Shown: positions 7,862 through 15,686 of the stretch, one piece after another | Numbering within the stretch: the first letter of the stretch is position 1 | How the letters are laid out: every line of letters begins with the position of its first letter | Position numbers and translations under genes: made by a program | From: Actinomycetes bacterium | Lineage (GTDB): Bacteria; Actinomycetota; Acidimicrobiia; Acidimicrobiales; Palsa-688 | NCBI GenBank assembly: GCA_021808665.1 | Contig: JAKBBA010000026.1 | Location: 1-55,424 of the forward strand | Direction of reading: 5' to 3' | Length of the DNA: 55,424 nt | Notes under the pieces: model-generated | What the model was told of the DNA's origin: nothing | The model's input: the letters and a program-made list of their open reading frames with translations, nothing else | Database searches by the model: none

Positions 7862-9984
7862 TATCGGCTGACCCTCCCCGCTTCGGACGTTTGCAGAGCG
7901 CGCCAGACTTTCTCGGCGCTCACCGGAAGATCCCGGATCCTCACCCCGACTGCGTCAGCGACTGCGTTCGCGACCGCCGCCGGTACCGCCACGTTGGTCA
8001 GCTCCCCGACCGACTTGACGTTGGCGTCGCCGATGCCCCGACCGCCCTCGACCAGGATCGTCGTCAGGCGCGGAACGTCAGCGGCGCAGGGCAGCTTCAG
8101 CTCTCCGAGGTTCGCAGCCCACACCAGGCCGTCCGCTTCGAGCGAGTCCTCCATGACCGCGGAGCCGAAACCCATCACCACCCCGCCGTCTATCTGAAGC
8201 TGGTGTGCTACCGGGTTCACCACCCGGGCCACGTCTACGGCGCTCAGGAGCTCCAGCACTTTCACCTGCCCGGTGTCGCGGTCCACCGCGACTCGTGCTA
8301 TCTGTGCGGCGTAGGACAGTACCGGCGGATAGGAAGCTTTGCTCTCCACTTCCACCGGCCCGTCGGGCTTGCTCGCCGCCCAGCGCCGAGCGAGCTCTTC
8401 GACAGCTACCGCCATGCCCACAGTCACCCTGCTCCCGCCGACCCCGGGATCTCCGGGAAGCTGTGACGTAGCGACCTGTCGAACGTCGACGACGTCCAAG
8501 GAAACTCCCAAGGCCTCGGCGAGCAACTCCGCTACGACCATGTGGTTACCGGTTCCGGTCTCAGGGATCGGCACCTCGACCACGAAACTTCCGTCCGAGC
8601 CGGGTATCAGGCGAAGGCTCGTCGACGCCGCCGAGGTCGGCCGGCAGTACACGGCGATCCCCGTGCCTGAAGACCAGCCGGCCGGGACCGGAACCGACGC
8701 CGGCACCGCTAGGGCCGCTTGGAGTGTTTGCGCCCCGCGGGCCTGTTCCCAACTGTGACCGTAGGCGTCCCGGTCTCCGTCGCCGAGGAGGTTCGCCGCC
8801 CGCAATGCTGCCGGGTCGATGCCAGCGCGCAAGGCGAGCTCGTCCATGGCGCTTTCGAGTGCAAAGACGGTTGCGGTGGCTCCCGGTGCGCGCATGTGGC
8901 CCTTCGGCACGGTGTTCGTGTAGACGACGCGGCTGCGCGTGGACCATACGGGAAGTCTGTAGCCCAGGGCTGCTTCCACGGCTCCGTGCAGGTTCACGGT
9001 CGCTCCGGGCTTATGGGCTGCGTAGGCACCCCCGGCGAACGCTGCGTCGAACGACATTGCCGTCAGCCGGCCGTCGAGGTCACAGCCAATCCTGACGGTC
9101 ACCTGCGCCGGATGGCGAGCATCAGTGGCGGTAAGGTCATCCGCCGAGCGAAGCACCAGACGTACCGGCCGGCGGAACCGACGGGCGAGCGCCACGCACA
9201 GAGGCGCGTCCCCGGGGGCACCCTTCCCGCCGAAGTCGCCTCCGAGAGGAGTCGGCTCCACCTCGAGCTCTCCGGGGCCCAGACCTAGGCAAGTAGAAAC
9301 CTGCTCGCGAAGACGATAGGGGGATTTCGTCGTGCCTCTCAGGCGGACGCTCCCATCGGGTTGTGGAACAGCCAGCCAGGCCTGAGGCTCCAAGTAGCCC
9401 TGTTTGGTCGACGGGATCGTGTAGGTAGCTTGCACGCTGAAGGCGCTCTCGGCAAGCCGTTTCGCTGTCGCTGCCGGGTCTCCTCCCTCGACGAGTGACT
9501 GAAGATTTGGGTGCATCCCCTCGGTCACCACAGCCCCCGGGTAGCTCCAGGGCGCCTCATGCACGCGTGGGGCGCCCTCGTCCAACGCGGCGACAGGGTC
9601 GAACACGCCGGGAAGCTCGGCGATTTCTACTTCGACCAAGCTGGCGGCGGTCTCCGCAGCAGAGCGGGTCTCTGCCACTACTACGGCCACCCTTTCGCCC
9701 GCGTAGCGAACGACGCCACGGGCGATCAGAGGCATATCGCGCACTCGGCGTCCACAAAGGGCTTCGGGAAGGTCGCCGGCCAGCAGCACCCCGACCACTC
9801 CTGGGACGGCCTCGGCGGCAGTCCGATCGACCGACGCTATCCTGCCGCACGGGACGTCCGATCTGACCACCGCGACGTGGAGTGCACCGCTGTGGTCGAA
9901 ATCGGCCGTATACAAGGTTGCCCCAGTCGCCTTCGCCCGGGCGTCACGGCGAGAAGCTGGCCGTGAAATGGTTGCCTGACTCAT
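7861..9984 (-). CDS. molybdenum hydroxylase catalytic subunit (CoxL/XDH-type)
   Basis: The protein has 707 residues from ATG 9984, chosen over GTG 9993 because AGGAGG lies 9 bases before the ATG. It starts in the a/b-hammerhead domain (DARAKATGATLYTADF) and continues through the molybdopterin-binding region (GGDFGGKG near residue 253, RAPGA near 370, GVGGSRVTVG near 510). The C-terminal GELTNVAVPAAVANAV carries the active-site Glu region. The CO dehydrogenase active-site Cys loop was not found, so CO oxidation is unlikely. N-heteroaromatic or hydroxybenzoyl-type substrates are more likely. It is the first gene of its operon. Confidence 0.88.
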   Translation of the reverse strand: MSQATISRPASRRDARAKATGATLYTADFDHSGALHVAVVRSDVPCGRIASVDRTAAEAVPGVVGVLLAGDLPEALCGRRVRDMPLIARGVVRYAGERVAVVVAETRSAAETAASLVEVEIAELPGVFDPVAALDEGAPRVHEAPWSYPGAVVTEGMHPNLQSLVEGGDPAATAKRLAESAFSVQATYTIPSTKQGYLEPQAWLAVPQPDGSVRLRGTTKSPYRLREQVSTCLGLGPGELEVEPTPLGGDFGGKGAPGDAPLCVALARRFRRPVRLVLRSADDLTATDARHPAQVTVRIGCDLDGRLTAMSFDAAFAGGAYAAHKPGATVNLHGAVEAALGYRLPVWSTRSRVVYTNTVPKGHMRAPGATATVFALESAMDELALRAGIDPAALRAANLLGDGDRDAYGHSWEQARGAQTLQAALAVPASVPVPAGWSSGTGIAVYCRPTSAASTSLRLIPGSDGSFVVEVPIPETGTGNHMVVAELLAEALGVSLDVVDVRQVATSQLPGDPGVGGSRVTVGMAVAVEELARRWAASKPDGPVEVESKASYPPVLSYAAQIARVAVDRDTGQVKVLELLSAVDVARVVNPVAHQLQIDGGVVMGFGSAVMEDSLEADGLVWAANLGELKLPCAADVPRLTTILVEGGRGIGDANVKSVGELTNVAVPAAVANAVADAVGVRIRDLPVSAEKVWRALQTSEAGRVSR

Positions 9985-10090
9985 TGGCTTCACCCTCCTG
10001 TGGCACTTTTTTCGGCCTGTGCCTTTTCGTGTTGTATGGCGTGGGCCGCTCCGACTTGATTTCGGTAAAGAGGATACACCGCGGCTAGAG

Positions 10091-10122
10091 GTCTTATTAT
10101 ATAAGTGTCATACCGTATAGGA
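10091..10122 (+). promoter_or_regulatory. divergent promoter region with CATACC motif site 3
   Basis: This AT-rich patch in a GC-rich 219-base divergent gap contains CTTAT-TAT-ATAAG (a 5-bp inverted repeat) and then GTCATACCGTATAGG, which includes the palindrome ATACCGTAT. It lies between the molybdenum hydroxylase operon (minus strand) and bicupin 2 (plus strand), so one regulator site could serve both directions. Confidence 0.4.
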
Positions 10123-10167
10123 TTACTGCTCTGTTCGACAGGGTATGCGCCGAGGGGTGCTCCGGGG

Positions 10168-10197
10168 ACAACCGAGTAGGGAACAACCGAGCAGGGA
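10168..10197 (+). repeat. tandem 15-base repeat duplicating the Shine-Dalgarno region
   Basis: ACAACCGAGTAGGGA is followed directly by ACAACCGAGCAGGGA (14 of 15 bases equal). Each copy carries an AGGGA core. Only the second copy is at a functional distance from ATG 10204, where it reads GGGAGAG. Confidence 0.6.
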
Positions 10198-10203
10198 GAG
10201 CTG

Positions 10204-11271
10204 ATGGCAACCAAAACCACGACCAAGGTGACTCACTACCACGTGCAGAAGAAGCGGCGCGCCGACTTCCTCGAGGAGTGGCGCAGTTACCGCAACACTG
10301 TCGTGGCTCTCGGCGACGTGGCGATGGTGGAAACCCAAAGGCGGATGCGCCAGGGCGTCTACGTCGGAGCCGACGGTGACCGTCCGACGCGCACTATGGA
10401 CGCTGTAGCCCACGAGATCGACCCAGGAGTGGTGTCGAGCACCCACAGGCATTCGTGGGATGCGATGATGCTGGTAATCGCAGGGTGGGGTTGGACCGAA
10501 ATCGACAGCGAAAGGGTCCAGTGGGGCCCTGGGGACTCCATCCACCTGCCGTCGTGGGCGTGGCACCGCCACGGTAATGACGGCAAAGAGACCGCCCGGT
10601 TCGTCACGTTCTCCTCCGAGCCTATGGTCAACAGTCTCGGGATGGCCGTCGTAGAGGAAGGCGGTGAAGCCGCCCCGGCGGATCTCGCCCCAAGGCCGGC
10701 CTACGCCCCTCCCGTCGAAGGCGACGACCCGTACTCGCGCCGGGTCCGCCGTCTTGCGCGAGAGCAGCAGGCCAGGAGATCCGGCCGCCTGCACACCAGC
10801 TGGGACGACCTCGAACTGCTAAACACGCCCCGTGGCACCAGGACGACATTCCTGCTCGACCGCGCCATCGGATACCAGGCGTCGGGCATAACCATGGCGA
10901 TGTTCGAGATAGCCCCCGGCCGGGGCCAGTCGATGCACCGTCATCCCGGCGAAGCGTGGCTCTACGTCCTCGAAGGGCGAGGTCACAGCTATCTAGGAGC
11001 TGAACCTGAAGGAGGCGAGAACCACCCCTGGTCCAAAGGCGACATCATCGTCGTCGACCACTACCTCTGGCACCAGCACTTCAACGACGACCCCGAGAAC
11101 ACGGCGAAGGTGGTTCGCATCCACATGTTCGACAGCGTCCTAGAAACCATGCGCGTCCTGTGCGACCCCCTCGTGCTCTTCGAAGAGCCACCCGACCACA
11201 TTCGTGACGCCCAGGCCGGAGACCCCTCGACCGTGGACTGGCCGGAGGTCAAGAGGCCGACCTGGCCGTGA
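10204..11271 (+). CDS. bicupin protein 2 (gentisate dioxygenase-like)
   Basis: The 355-residue protein has two cupins that both keep metal ligands. Cupin 1 has HRH at 81-83 and WHRH at 120-123. Cupin 2 has HRHPGE at 245-250, YVLEGRG and WHQH at 289-292. It is a distant paralogue of bicupin 1 with shared layout. Both sites intact makes it the better candidate for an Fe(II) dioxygenase acting on a ring or enol carboxylate. It starts the plus-strand operon with the AAA+ and decarboxylase-like genes, and its stop overlaps the AAA+ start by four bases. CATACC site 3 lies upstream. Confidence 0.78.
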   Translation: MATKTTTKVTHYHVQKKRRADFLEEWRSYRNTVVALGDVAMVETQRRMRQGVYVGADGDRPTRTMDAVAHEIDPGVVSSTHRHSWDAMMLVIAGWGWTEIDSERVQWGPGDSIHLPSWAWHRHGNDGKETARFVTFSSEPMVNSLGMAVVEEGGEAAPADLAPRPAYAPPVEGDDPYSRRVRRLAREQQARRSGRLHTSWDDLELLNTPRGTRTTFLLDRAIGYQASGITMAMFEIAPGRGQSMHRHPGEAWLYVLEGRGHSYLGAEPEGGENHPWSKGDIIVVDHYLWHQHFNDDPENTAKVVRIHMFDSVLETMRVLCDPLVLFEEPPDHIRDAQAGDPSTVDWPEVKRPTWP

Positions 11272-12194
11272 GCGGGCCTGCCCTCCCGCATGGGGTCAGG
11301 GGCATCCACGCTCTGCCAGCGGAGCATCACGACGGTCCTTGGGACGCGATCATCACCCCGCCTGGTGTAAAAGAGCGGATACTGGGAACGGTACTGCTTC
11401 GGCTACTCCACGGCCCTCGCCTCGCCACGCTCGCAGGTCCTCTTCACGGTCTTGTGGTGCTTGCCGGACCGCCAGGCACCGGCAAGACGACTCTTGCTCA
11501 AGGGGTCGCGCAAGCCGCAGCTCTGGCTGTCGCCTCCCGAGGGGCAACCACCCTCGTCGACATCGACCCTCACTCCTTCCCGAGTGACATGCTCGGCGAG
11601 AGCCAGCGAAACATCTCACGTCTGATGGGCGAAACGGTCCCGGAGCTGGCGGCGCGGCGACCGCACACCGTCGTCGTCATAGACGAAGTCGAAAGCTTCG
11701 CAGTGAGAAGGTCGTCGGCGTCGTTCGAAACCAACCCCGTGGACGTCCACCGAGCTACTGATGCTGTGCTGGCAGGAATGGACGCCGCCGCCGCCAGCCA
11801 GCCCCGTCTCGTCTTCGTCGTCACGACGAACTTCGTCGAAGCGCTCGACGAGGCGTTCATTTCGAGAGCCGACCTTCTAGTAGAGCTGAGCCTGCCTGAC
11901 GTGGAGACGCGTGCCCGCATCATCGCCGACAGTTTGGCCGAGCTCGCCCTGCACTGGCCTAGCCTGGGGGGGCTCGCGCAGGACGCGGAAGTTCACCACG
12001 GTCTCGCTAAGCGCACCGAAGGATGGGACGGCCGACGACTGCGTAAGCTCGCCCTCGGCGCGATCGCCCGCACCCCGGCGATCGCCGCAGACCCTTCCAG
12101 CCTGGACGCCGCCGCGCTAGAAGCAGAGGTCGACAGCTATCCGCTGTGGCGGCTCTCGCCGCCACCGACGCGTTCCGCAGAGGAGGAGACATGA
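11268..12194 (+). CDS. TRIP13/Pch2-like AAA+ ATPase
   Basis: The 308-residue protein has Walker A GPPGTGKT (67-74), Walker B VVVIDEVES (135-143), sensor 1 TTN (186-188) and a downstream ISRADL. The stretch IDEVESFAVRR, then NPVDVHRATDAVLAGMD, then TTNFVEALDEAFISRADL follows the TRIP13/Pch2 pattern (IDEVESL, EPSDAIRVVNAVLTQID, TTSN, IDVAFVDRADI) more closely than MoxR or ClpX patterns. TRIP13 remodels HORMA proteins, but no HORMA or CD-NTase gene is visible here. The start overlaps the bicupin stop by four bases, and the stop overlaps the next start by four, which argues for a role with those enzymes, perhaps in maturation or assembly. Confidence 0.8.
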   Translation: MSGPALPHGVRGIHALPAEHHDGPWDAIITPPGVKERILGTVLLRLLHGPRLATLAGPLHGLVVLAGPPGTGKTTLAQGVAQAAALAVASRGATTLVDIDPHSFPSDMLGESQRNISRLMGETVPELAARRPHTVVVIDEVESFAVRRSSASFETNPVDVHRATDAVLAGMDAAAASQPRLVFVVTTNFVEALDEAFISRADLLVELSLPDVETRARIIADSLAELALHWPSLGGLAQDAEVHHGLAKRTEGWDGRRLRKLALGAIARTPAIAADPSSLDAAALEAEVDSYPLWRLSPPPTRSAEEET

Positions 12195-13189
12195 CAGGAC
12201 CGACCTTGGAGCTCGCCGGAGCGTTGACTTCGGGGCCGATGACCGACGCTGTGTTCGCCGGGCAGGTCCAAGCGCAAGGGATGACGGTGGTCTGGACCCG
12301 CCTGCACCCCTCGGAGATGTTCTGGCGTCAGCTGCGCTTCGCAGAGTTCGACATCTCGGAGATGTCCATGTCGTCGCTCCTCATAAGCATCGACCGCGGA
12401 GACGACCGATGGGTGGCTATCCCCGTGTTCACCACCCGGGAGTTTTTCCACACTTGGACCCTGGTGCGCCGCGACGCCGGCGTGGAGAGCCCTTCCGACC
12501 TGGCGGGCAAACGGGTGGGAGTGCCCGAGTACCAGCAAACGGCAGCGGTATGGGCTCGGGGAGCCCTCCAACATGAGTTCGGGGTGACACCGGCCGACGT
12601 CGAGTGGTTCATGGAGCGGCCGCCCGGACGCAGCCACGGGGGGGCGACAGGCTTCGCTCCGCCGGATGGGGTCAAGCTCAGCTACCTCGATGCGGAGACC
12701 GACATAGGTACGGCGATGCTGTCAGGTGACTTGGACGCAACGCTTCTGTACCTGCGCGAACCCAACCTCGTCGACCGCTCCCGAGTGGATCTAGAGGCCG
12801 ATGCCACGGTCCGTCCCTTGTTCGCCGACAGGCTTGGCGAGGGCGTCCGGTACCACCGAGCTACGGGACTTCTACCGGTCAACCACACCGTCGTGGTCAG
12901 ACGCGAGCTTGCAGAAAGGCACCCTTGGGTTGTCCTAAACCTCTACGACATGTTCGTCGAGGCCAAACGGAGCTTCATTGCGCGCGCCAGCTTGAGCGTG
13001 GAGCCGTGGAGCCGGCTGGGAATGCTCGGCGGGGCCGAGGACGCCATGCGGGTCGATCCGCGCCCCTACGGGATAGCCGGCCAGGGCGACGTGCTCGGGA
13101 CTCTCGCCCGTTACTCCCACGAGCAGGGCCTCACGTCGCGCGAAATTCATGTCGAGGAGGTCTTCGCCGCCAGCACCCTCGAGTTGTGA
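12191..13189 (+). CDS. 4,5-dihydroxyphthalate decarboxylase-like protein (SBP-fold)
   Basis: The start is ATG 12191 with AGAGGAGG upstream, giving 332 residues. The sequence follows 4,5-dihydroxyphthalate decarboxylase (Pht5) in order: LTSGPMTDAVFAGQVQAQG, FWRQLRFAEFDISEMSMSS, AIPVFTTREFFH, and DLAGKRVGVPEYQQTAAVW. The family has a periplasmic binding protein fold but no signal peptide here, consistent with a cytoplasmic enzyme. Pht5 converts 4,5-dihydroxyphthalate to protocatechuate. With LigJ/LigK nearby, a decarboxylation feeding the ring-opening step makes sense. A solute-binding role for the same fold cannot be fully excluded. Confidence 0.75.
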   Translation: MTGPTLELAGALTSGPMTDAVFAGQVQAQGMTVVWTRLHPSEMFWRQLRFAEFDISEMSMSSLLISIDRGDDRWVAIPVFTTREFFHTWTLVRRDAGVESPSDLAGKRVGVPEYQQTAAVWARGALQHEFGVTPADVEWFMERPPGRSHGGATGFAPPDGVKLSYLDAETDIGTAMLSGDLDATLLYLREPNLVDRSRVDLEADATVRPLFADRLGEGVRYHRATGLLPVNHTVVVRRELAERHPWVVLNLYDMFVEAKRSFIARASLSVEPWSRLGMLGGAEDAMRVDPRPYGIAGQGDVLGTLARYSHEQGLTSREIHVEEVFAASTLEL

Positions 13190-13263
13190 GGAGGCCTTGC
13201 ACCTTTCCCGGCCAGGTGAGGTCAGTGCCCCCTCCCCGCAAGCCGGCTTGCGACAGGGAAGGT

Positions 13264-13280
13264 CTGATGGTATGATAGTT
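13264..13280 (-). promoter_or_regulatory. candidate operator, site 4 of the CATACC motif
   Basis: CTGATGGTATGATAGTT reads on the minus strand as a CATACCATC core preceded by CTAT, matching the core of sites 1-3. It lies in the 254-base gap between the decarboxylase-like and TctA genes, about 165 bases before the TctA start. Apart from it, I see no gene or clear terminator in that gap. Confidence 0.35.
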
Positions 13281-13443
13281 AGAAGGTGCTGTTGCTTGTG
13301 TCTGAAAGGCCGAGGGGATCTAGCCAGGGTGGGAGAGACAGAACGTGGAGCCGCCTTTATCTCTACGCCTGACCCCGCACGGCTGAGAGCTCTGGTCTCT
13401 CAAACCCGACGGTGGCACTTCACACGGTCGGTTGGGGGCTGAA

Positions 13444-15579
13444 GTGGGAAGCAACCTCGTCACAGGTCTGAGCCACCTTCTCAGCCTCCAAGCAGCCGGC
13501 TTACTCTTCCTAGGGCTGTTGGTAGGGATGTTCATGGGAGTGCTGCCCGGGCTCGGCGTCTCCCTGGCGCTCAGCTTGATGCTTCCGTTCCTCTACCACC
13601 TTGGCGTCGTCCCAGCAGTCGCCCTGATGCTTGGAACCCTCGCCGGGTCCTACTACGCGGCGTCGATACCAGCGATACTCCTAAACACCCCCGGCGCGCC
13701 CGAGTCCTTTCCCACCACCTTGGACGGGTTCCCGATGGCCCAGAAGGGCCAAGCCGGGCGAGCCTTGGCGATATCGGCCACCTCAACGCTGGCGGGGGGC
13801 CTGATCGGCTGTGTGATCCTCGTCGCTCTGCTGCAGGTCGCAGGTCAGCTGATCGACGTGTTCCATCCCCCCGAGTTCGCCGCGATAATCATCCTGGCAT
13901 TGGTGCTCATTGGCGGCTCGGGGGAGTCCCGCCGGGTGAGCAAGATAGTGCTCTCGGGGGTTCTCGGGTTCATGCTCTCCTTCATCGGGAGCGACCCGAT
14001 AACGGGAGTCGAGCGCTTCACGTTCTCCAACACGGACCTCTTCAGCGGCATCAGCGTCGTCCCGTTCGCCCTAGGGGTGTTCGCCATGACTCAAATGGTC
14101 GTCATGTACGGCCGCAAGACGGCGGTGGCCGCGGAGGGATCCCTGGGAGGCACCCGGGAGTTCCGCCGGCAGGTCCCCGGCGGTGTCAGAGAGACCTTGC
14201 GCAATCATTGGTTCGACGTGGTGCGCTCGGCGGTGGTCGCATCGCTTCTCGGCCTCGTCCCGGGCATCGGCGGCTTCGCGTCGAACTTCATCTCCTACAG
14301 CATCGGGCGCCAGACGTCGAAATACCGTCGAGACTTCGGCAAGGGCAGTCCCGCAGGGATCGCATCAGCGGAAGCGTCTTCTCTGTCCAAAGAAGTCGGC
14401 TCGCTGATCCCGGCCGTTGCGCTAGGCATCCCATCCGGTCTGGGGATGGTGATATTCATAGCCGGCCTGAGCATCCTGGGGCTGCAACCCGGACCGACTC
14501 TTATCAAGACGAACCCTTCGCTTCCCTACACGATGATGTGGGTCATGGCCATAGGAGGGCTCGTTTCGTGCGCCGTCGGGTTGATGCTGACGCCGTGGCT
14601 GAGCCGGGTGACCTCGATCCGCGGGCCTGTCCTGCTACCGGTCATCAGCGCACTCGCCGTCATCGGCAGCTTCGCTTCGGTTACTAACTTTCTCGGCGTG
14701 GTCGAGGTCGCGCTGTTCGCAGCGGTCGGCCTCGTGATGAGAAAGCTCAACTACTCCCTGGCGGCGATCACCATCGGGCTGGTGCTGGGGAACACCTTCG
14801 CGGACAACGTGCACCTGACGATGTCAATCTACGGCTGGTCTTTCTTCACCAAGAGCCCCCTCGCCGACGTGTTCCTCCTGATCGCTGCCTTGATGCTGGT
14901 CGCCCTCGTCCGCAGGGGACGCAACGAGTCCAGTCCGAGCTTACGAGGCGCCGTGGTGGCATTCGCCAAGGACGGCTCTACTAGGGACCATCCAGTGCTC
15001 GAACCTGCGACCAGTGCCGTCATCGCAGTAGTTTGCGTCGCCTATACGGTCACGGCCCTCGGTTATCCAAGCCAAGCCGGCCGGCTGCCGGCCATTATCT
15101 CCTCGATAGGAGCAGCCACGGCGCTTTACCGCCTGGGTCGTTGGGGGCTTGCGCTCCTTTCCCTGCGCCGCATGAGAGCCGAGTTGGCTTTGCTAAAATC
15201 TGACACCAAAGTCAGCACCGTCGATACCGGATCCGACGGCGCTGTGGTTACTGTCAATACCGACCTTCACCCAGCTGGCGAGGGATCCGAGTCGCCCCAG
15301 TTGTCTGGGCCGCCCGGCCTATCCAAGCGTCTGGTGAGCCTTCGCGAAGGTGCCGCTCTGGTATGGATTTTCGTGATGGTGGCGGCAGCGTACCTTCTCG
15401 GGTTCGAGCTCGGCCTGTGTATCGGGGTCGCAGGCTACTGCCTGACGTCGGCGGGTTGCCAGACCTTGAGGTCGAAAGTTGTGCTGGCGGTTCCCGTGAG
15501 CGCTCTGACCTTCGGGATCGCGTATCTGTTCGTGACGTTGTTCCACCTTACGTTCGCCGGTCAGATTCTCAACGCTTGA
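13444..15579 (+). CDS. tctA: tripartite tricarboxylate transporter permease, TctA-TctB fusion
   Basis: GTG 13444, with GGGGG upstream, gives 711 residues; TTG 13432 is a weaker alternative. The first ~500 residues are a polytopic TctA, with GLLVGMFMGVLPGLGVSLALS, AGSYYAASIPAILLNTPGAPES and LVPGIGGFASNFISYSIGR. After a hydrophilic linker of about 80 residues, the last ~100 residues form several helices (ALVWIFVMVAAAYLLGFELG) that look like the small TctB subunit. Separate TctB is otherwise missing. The lipoprotein TctC follows, so the full transporter is encoded. It should import a di- or tricarboxylate or aromatic carboxylate. Confidence 0.85.
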   Translation: MGSNLVTGLSHLLSLQAAGLLFLGLLVGMFMGVLPGLGVSLALSLMLPFLYHLGVVPAVALMLGTLAGSYYAASIPAILLNTPGAPESFPTTLDGFPMAQKGQAGRALAISATSTLAGGLIGCVILVALLQVAGQLIDVFHPPEFAAIIILALVLIGGSGESRRVSKIVLSGVLGFMLSFIGSDPITGVERFTFSNTDLFSGISVVPFALGVFAMTQMVVMYGRKTAVAAEGSLGGTREFRRQVPGGVRETLRNHWFDVVRSAVVASLLGLVPGIGGFASNFISYSIGRQTSKYRRDFGKGSPAGIASAEASSLSKEVGSLIPAVALGIPSGLGMVIFIAGLSILGLQPGPTLIKTNPSLPYTMMWVMAIGGLVSCAVGLMLTPWLSRVTSIRGPVLLPVISALAVIGSFASVTNFLGVVEVALFAAVGLVMRKLNYSLAAITIGLVLGNTFADNVHLTMSIYGWSFFTKSPLADVFLLIAALMLVALVRRGRNESSPSLRGAVVAFAKDGSTRDHPVLEPATSAVIAVVCVAYTVTALGYPSQAGRLPAIISSIGAATALYRLGRWGLALLSLRRMRAELALLKSDTKVSTVDTGSDGAVVTVNTDLHPAGEGSESPQLSGPPGLSKRLVSLREGAALVWIFVMVAAAYLLGFELGLCIGVAGYCLTSAGCQTLRSKVVLAVPVSALTFGIAYLFVTLFHLTFAGQILNA

Positions 15580-15686
15580 ATAAGCAGGCGATCTCGGCGG
15601 ACAGTCCAAGTAGCTCCTACCACCTCCAAACACCAACATTTAATCAAACAGCCAAATCAAACAGTCACATCAAGGAGACAAGCACC

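Noticed and set aside
7861..9984. Aerobic CO dehydrogenase large subunit
   Set aside because: The active-site Cys loop of form I CoxL was not found, and the context is aromatic catabolism.
11268..13189. CBASS-like defence system suggested by the TRIP13-like ATPase
   Set aside because: No CD-NTase, HORMA or effector gene is visible on either side; the neighbours are metabolic.
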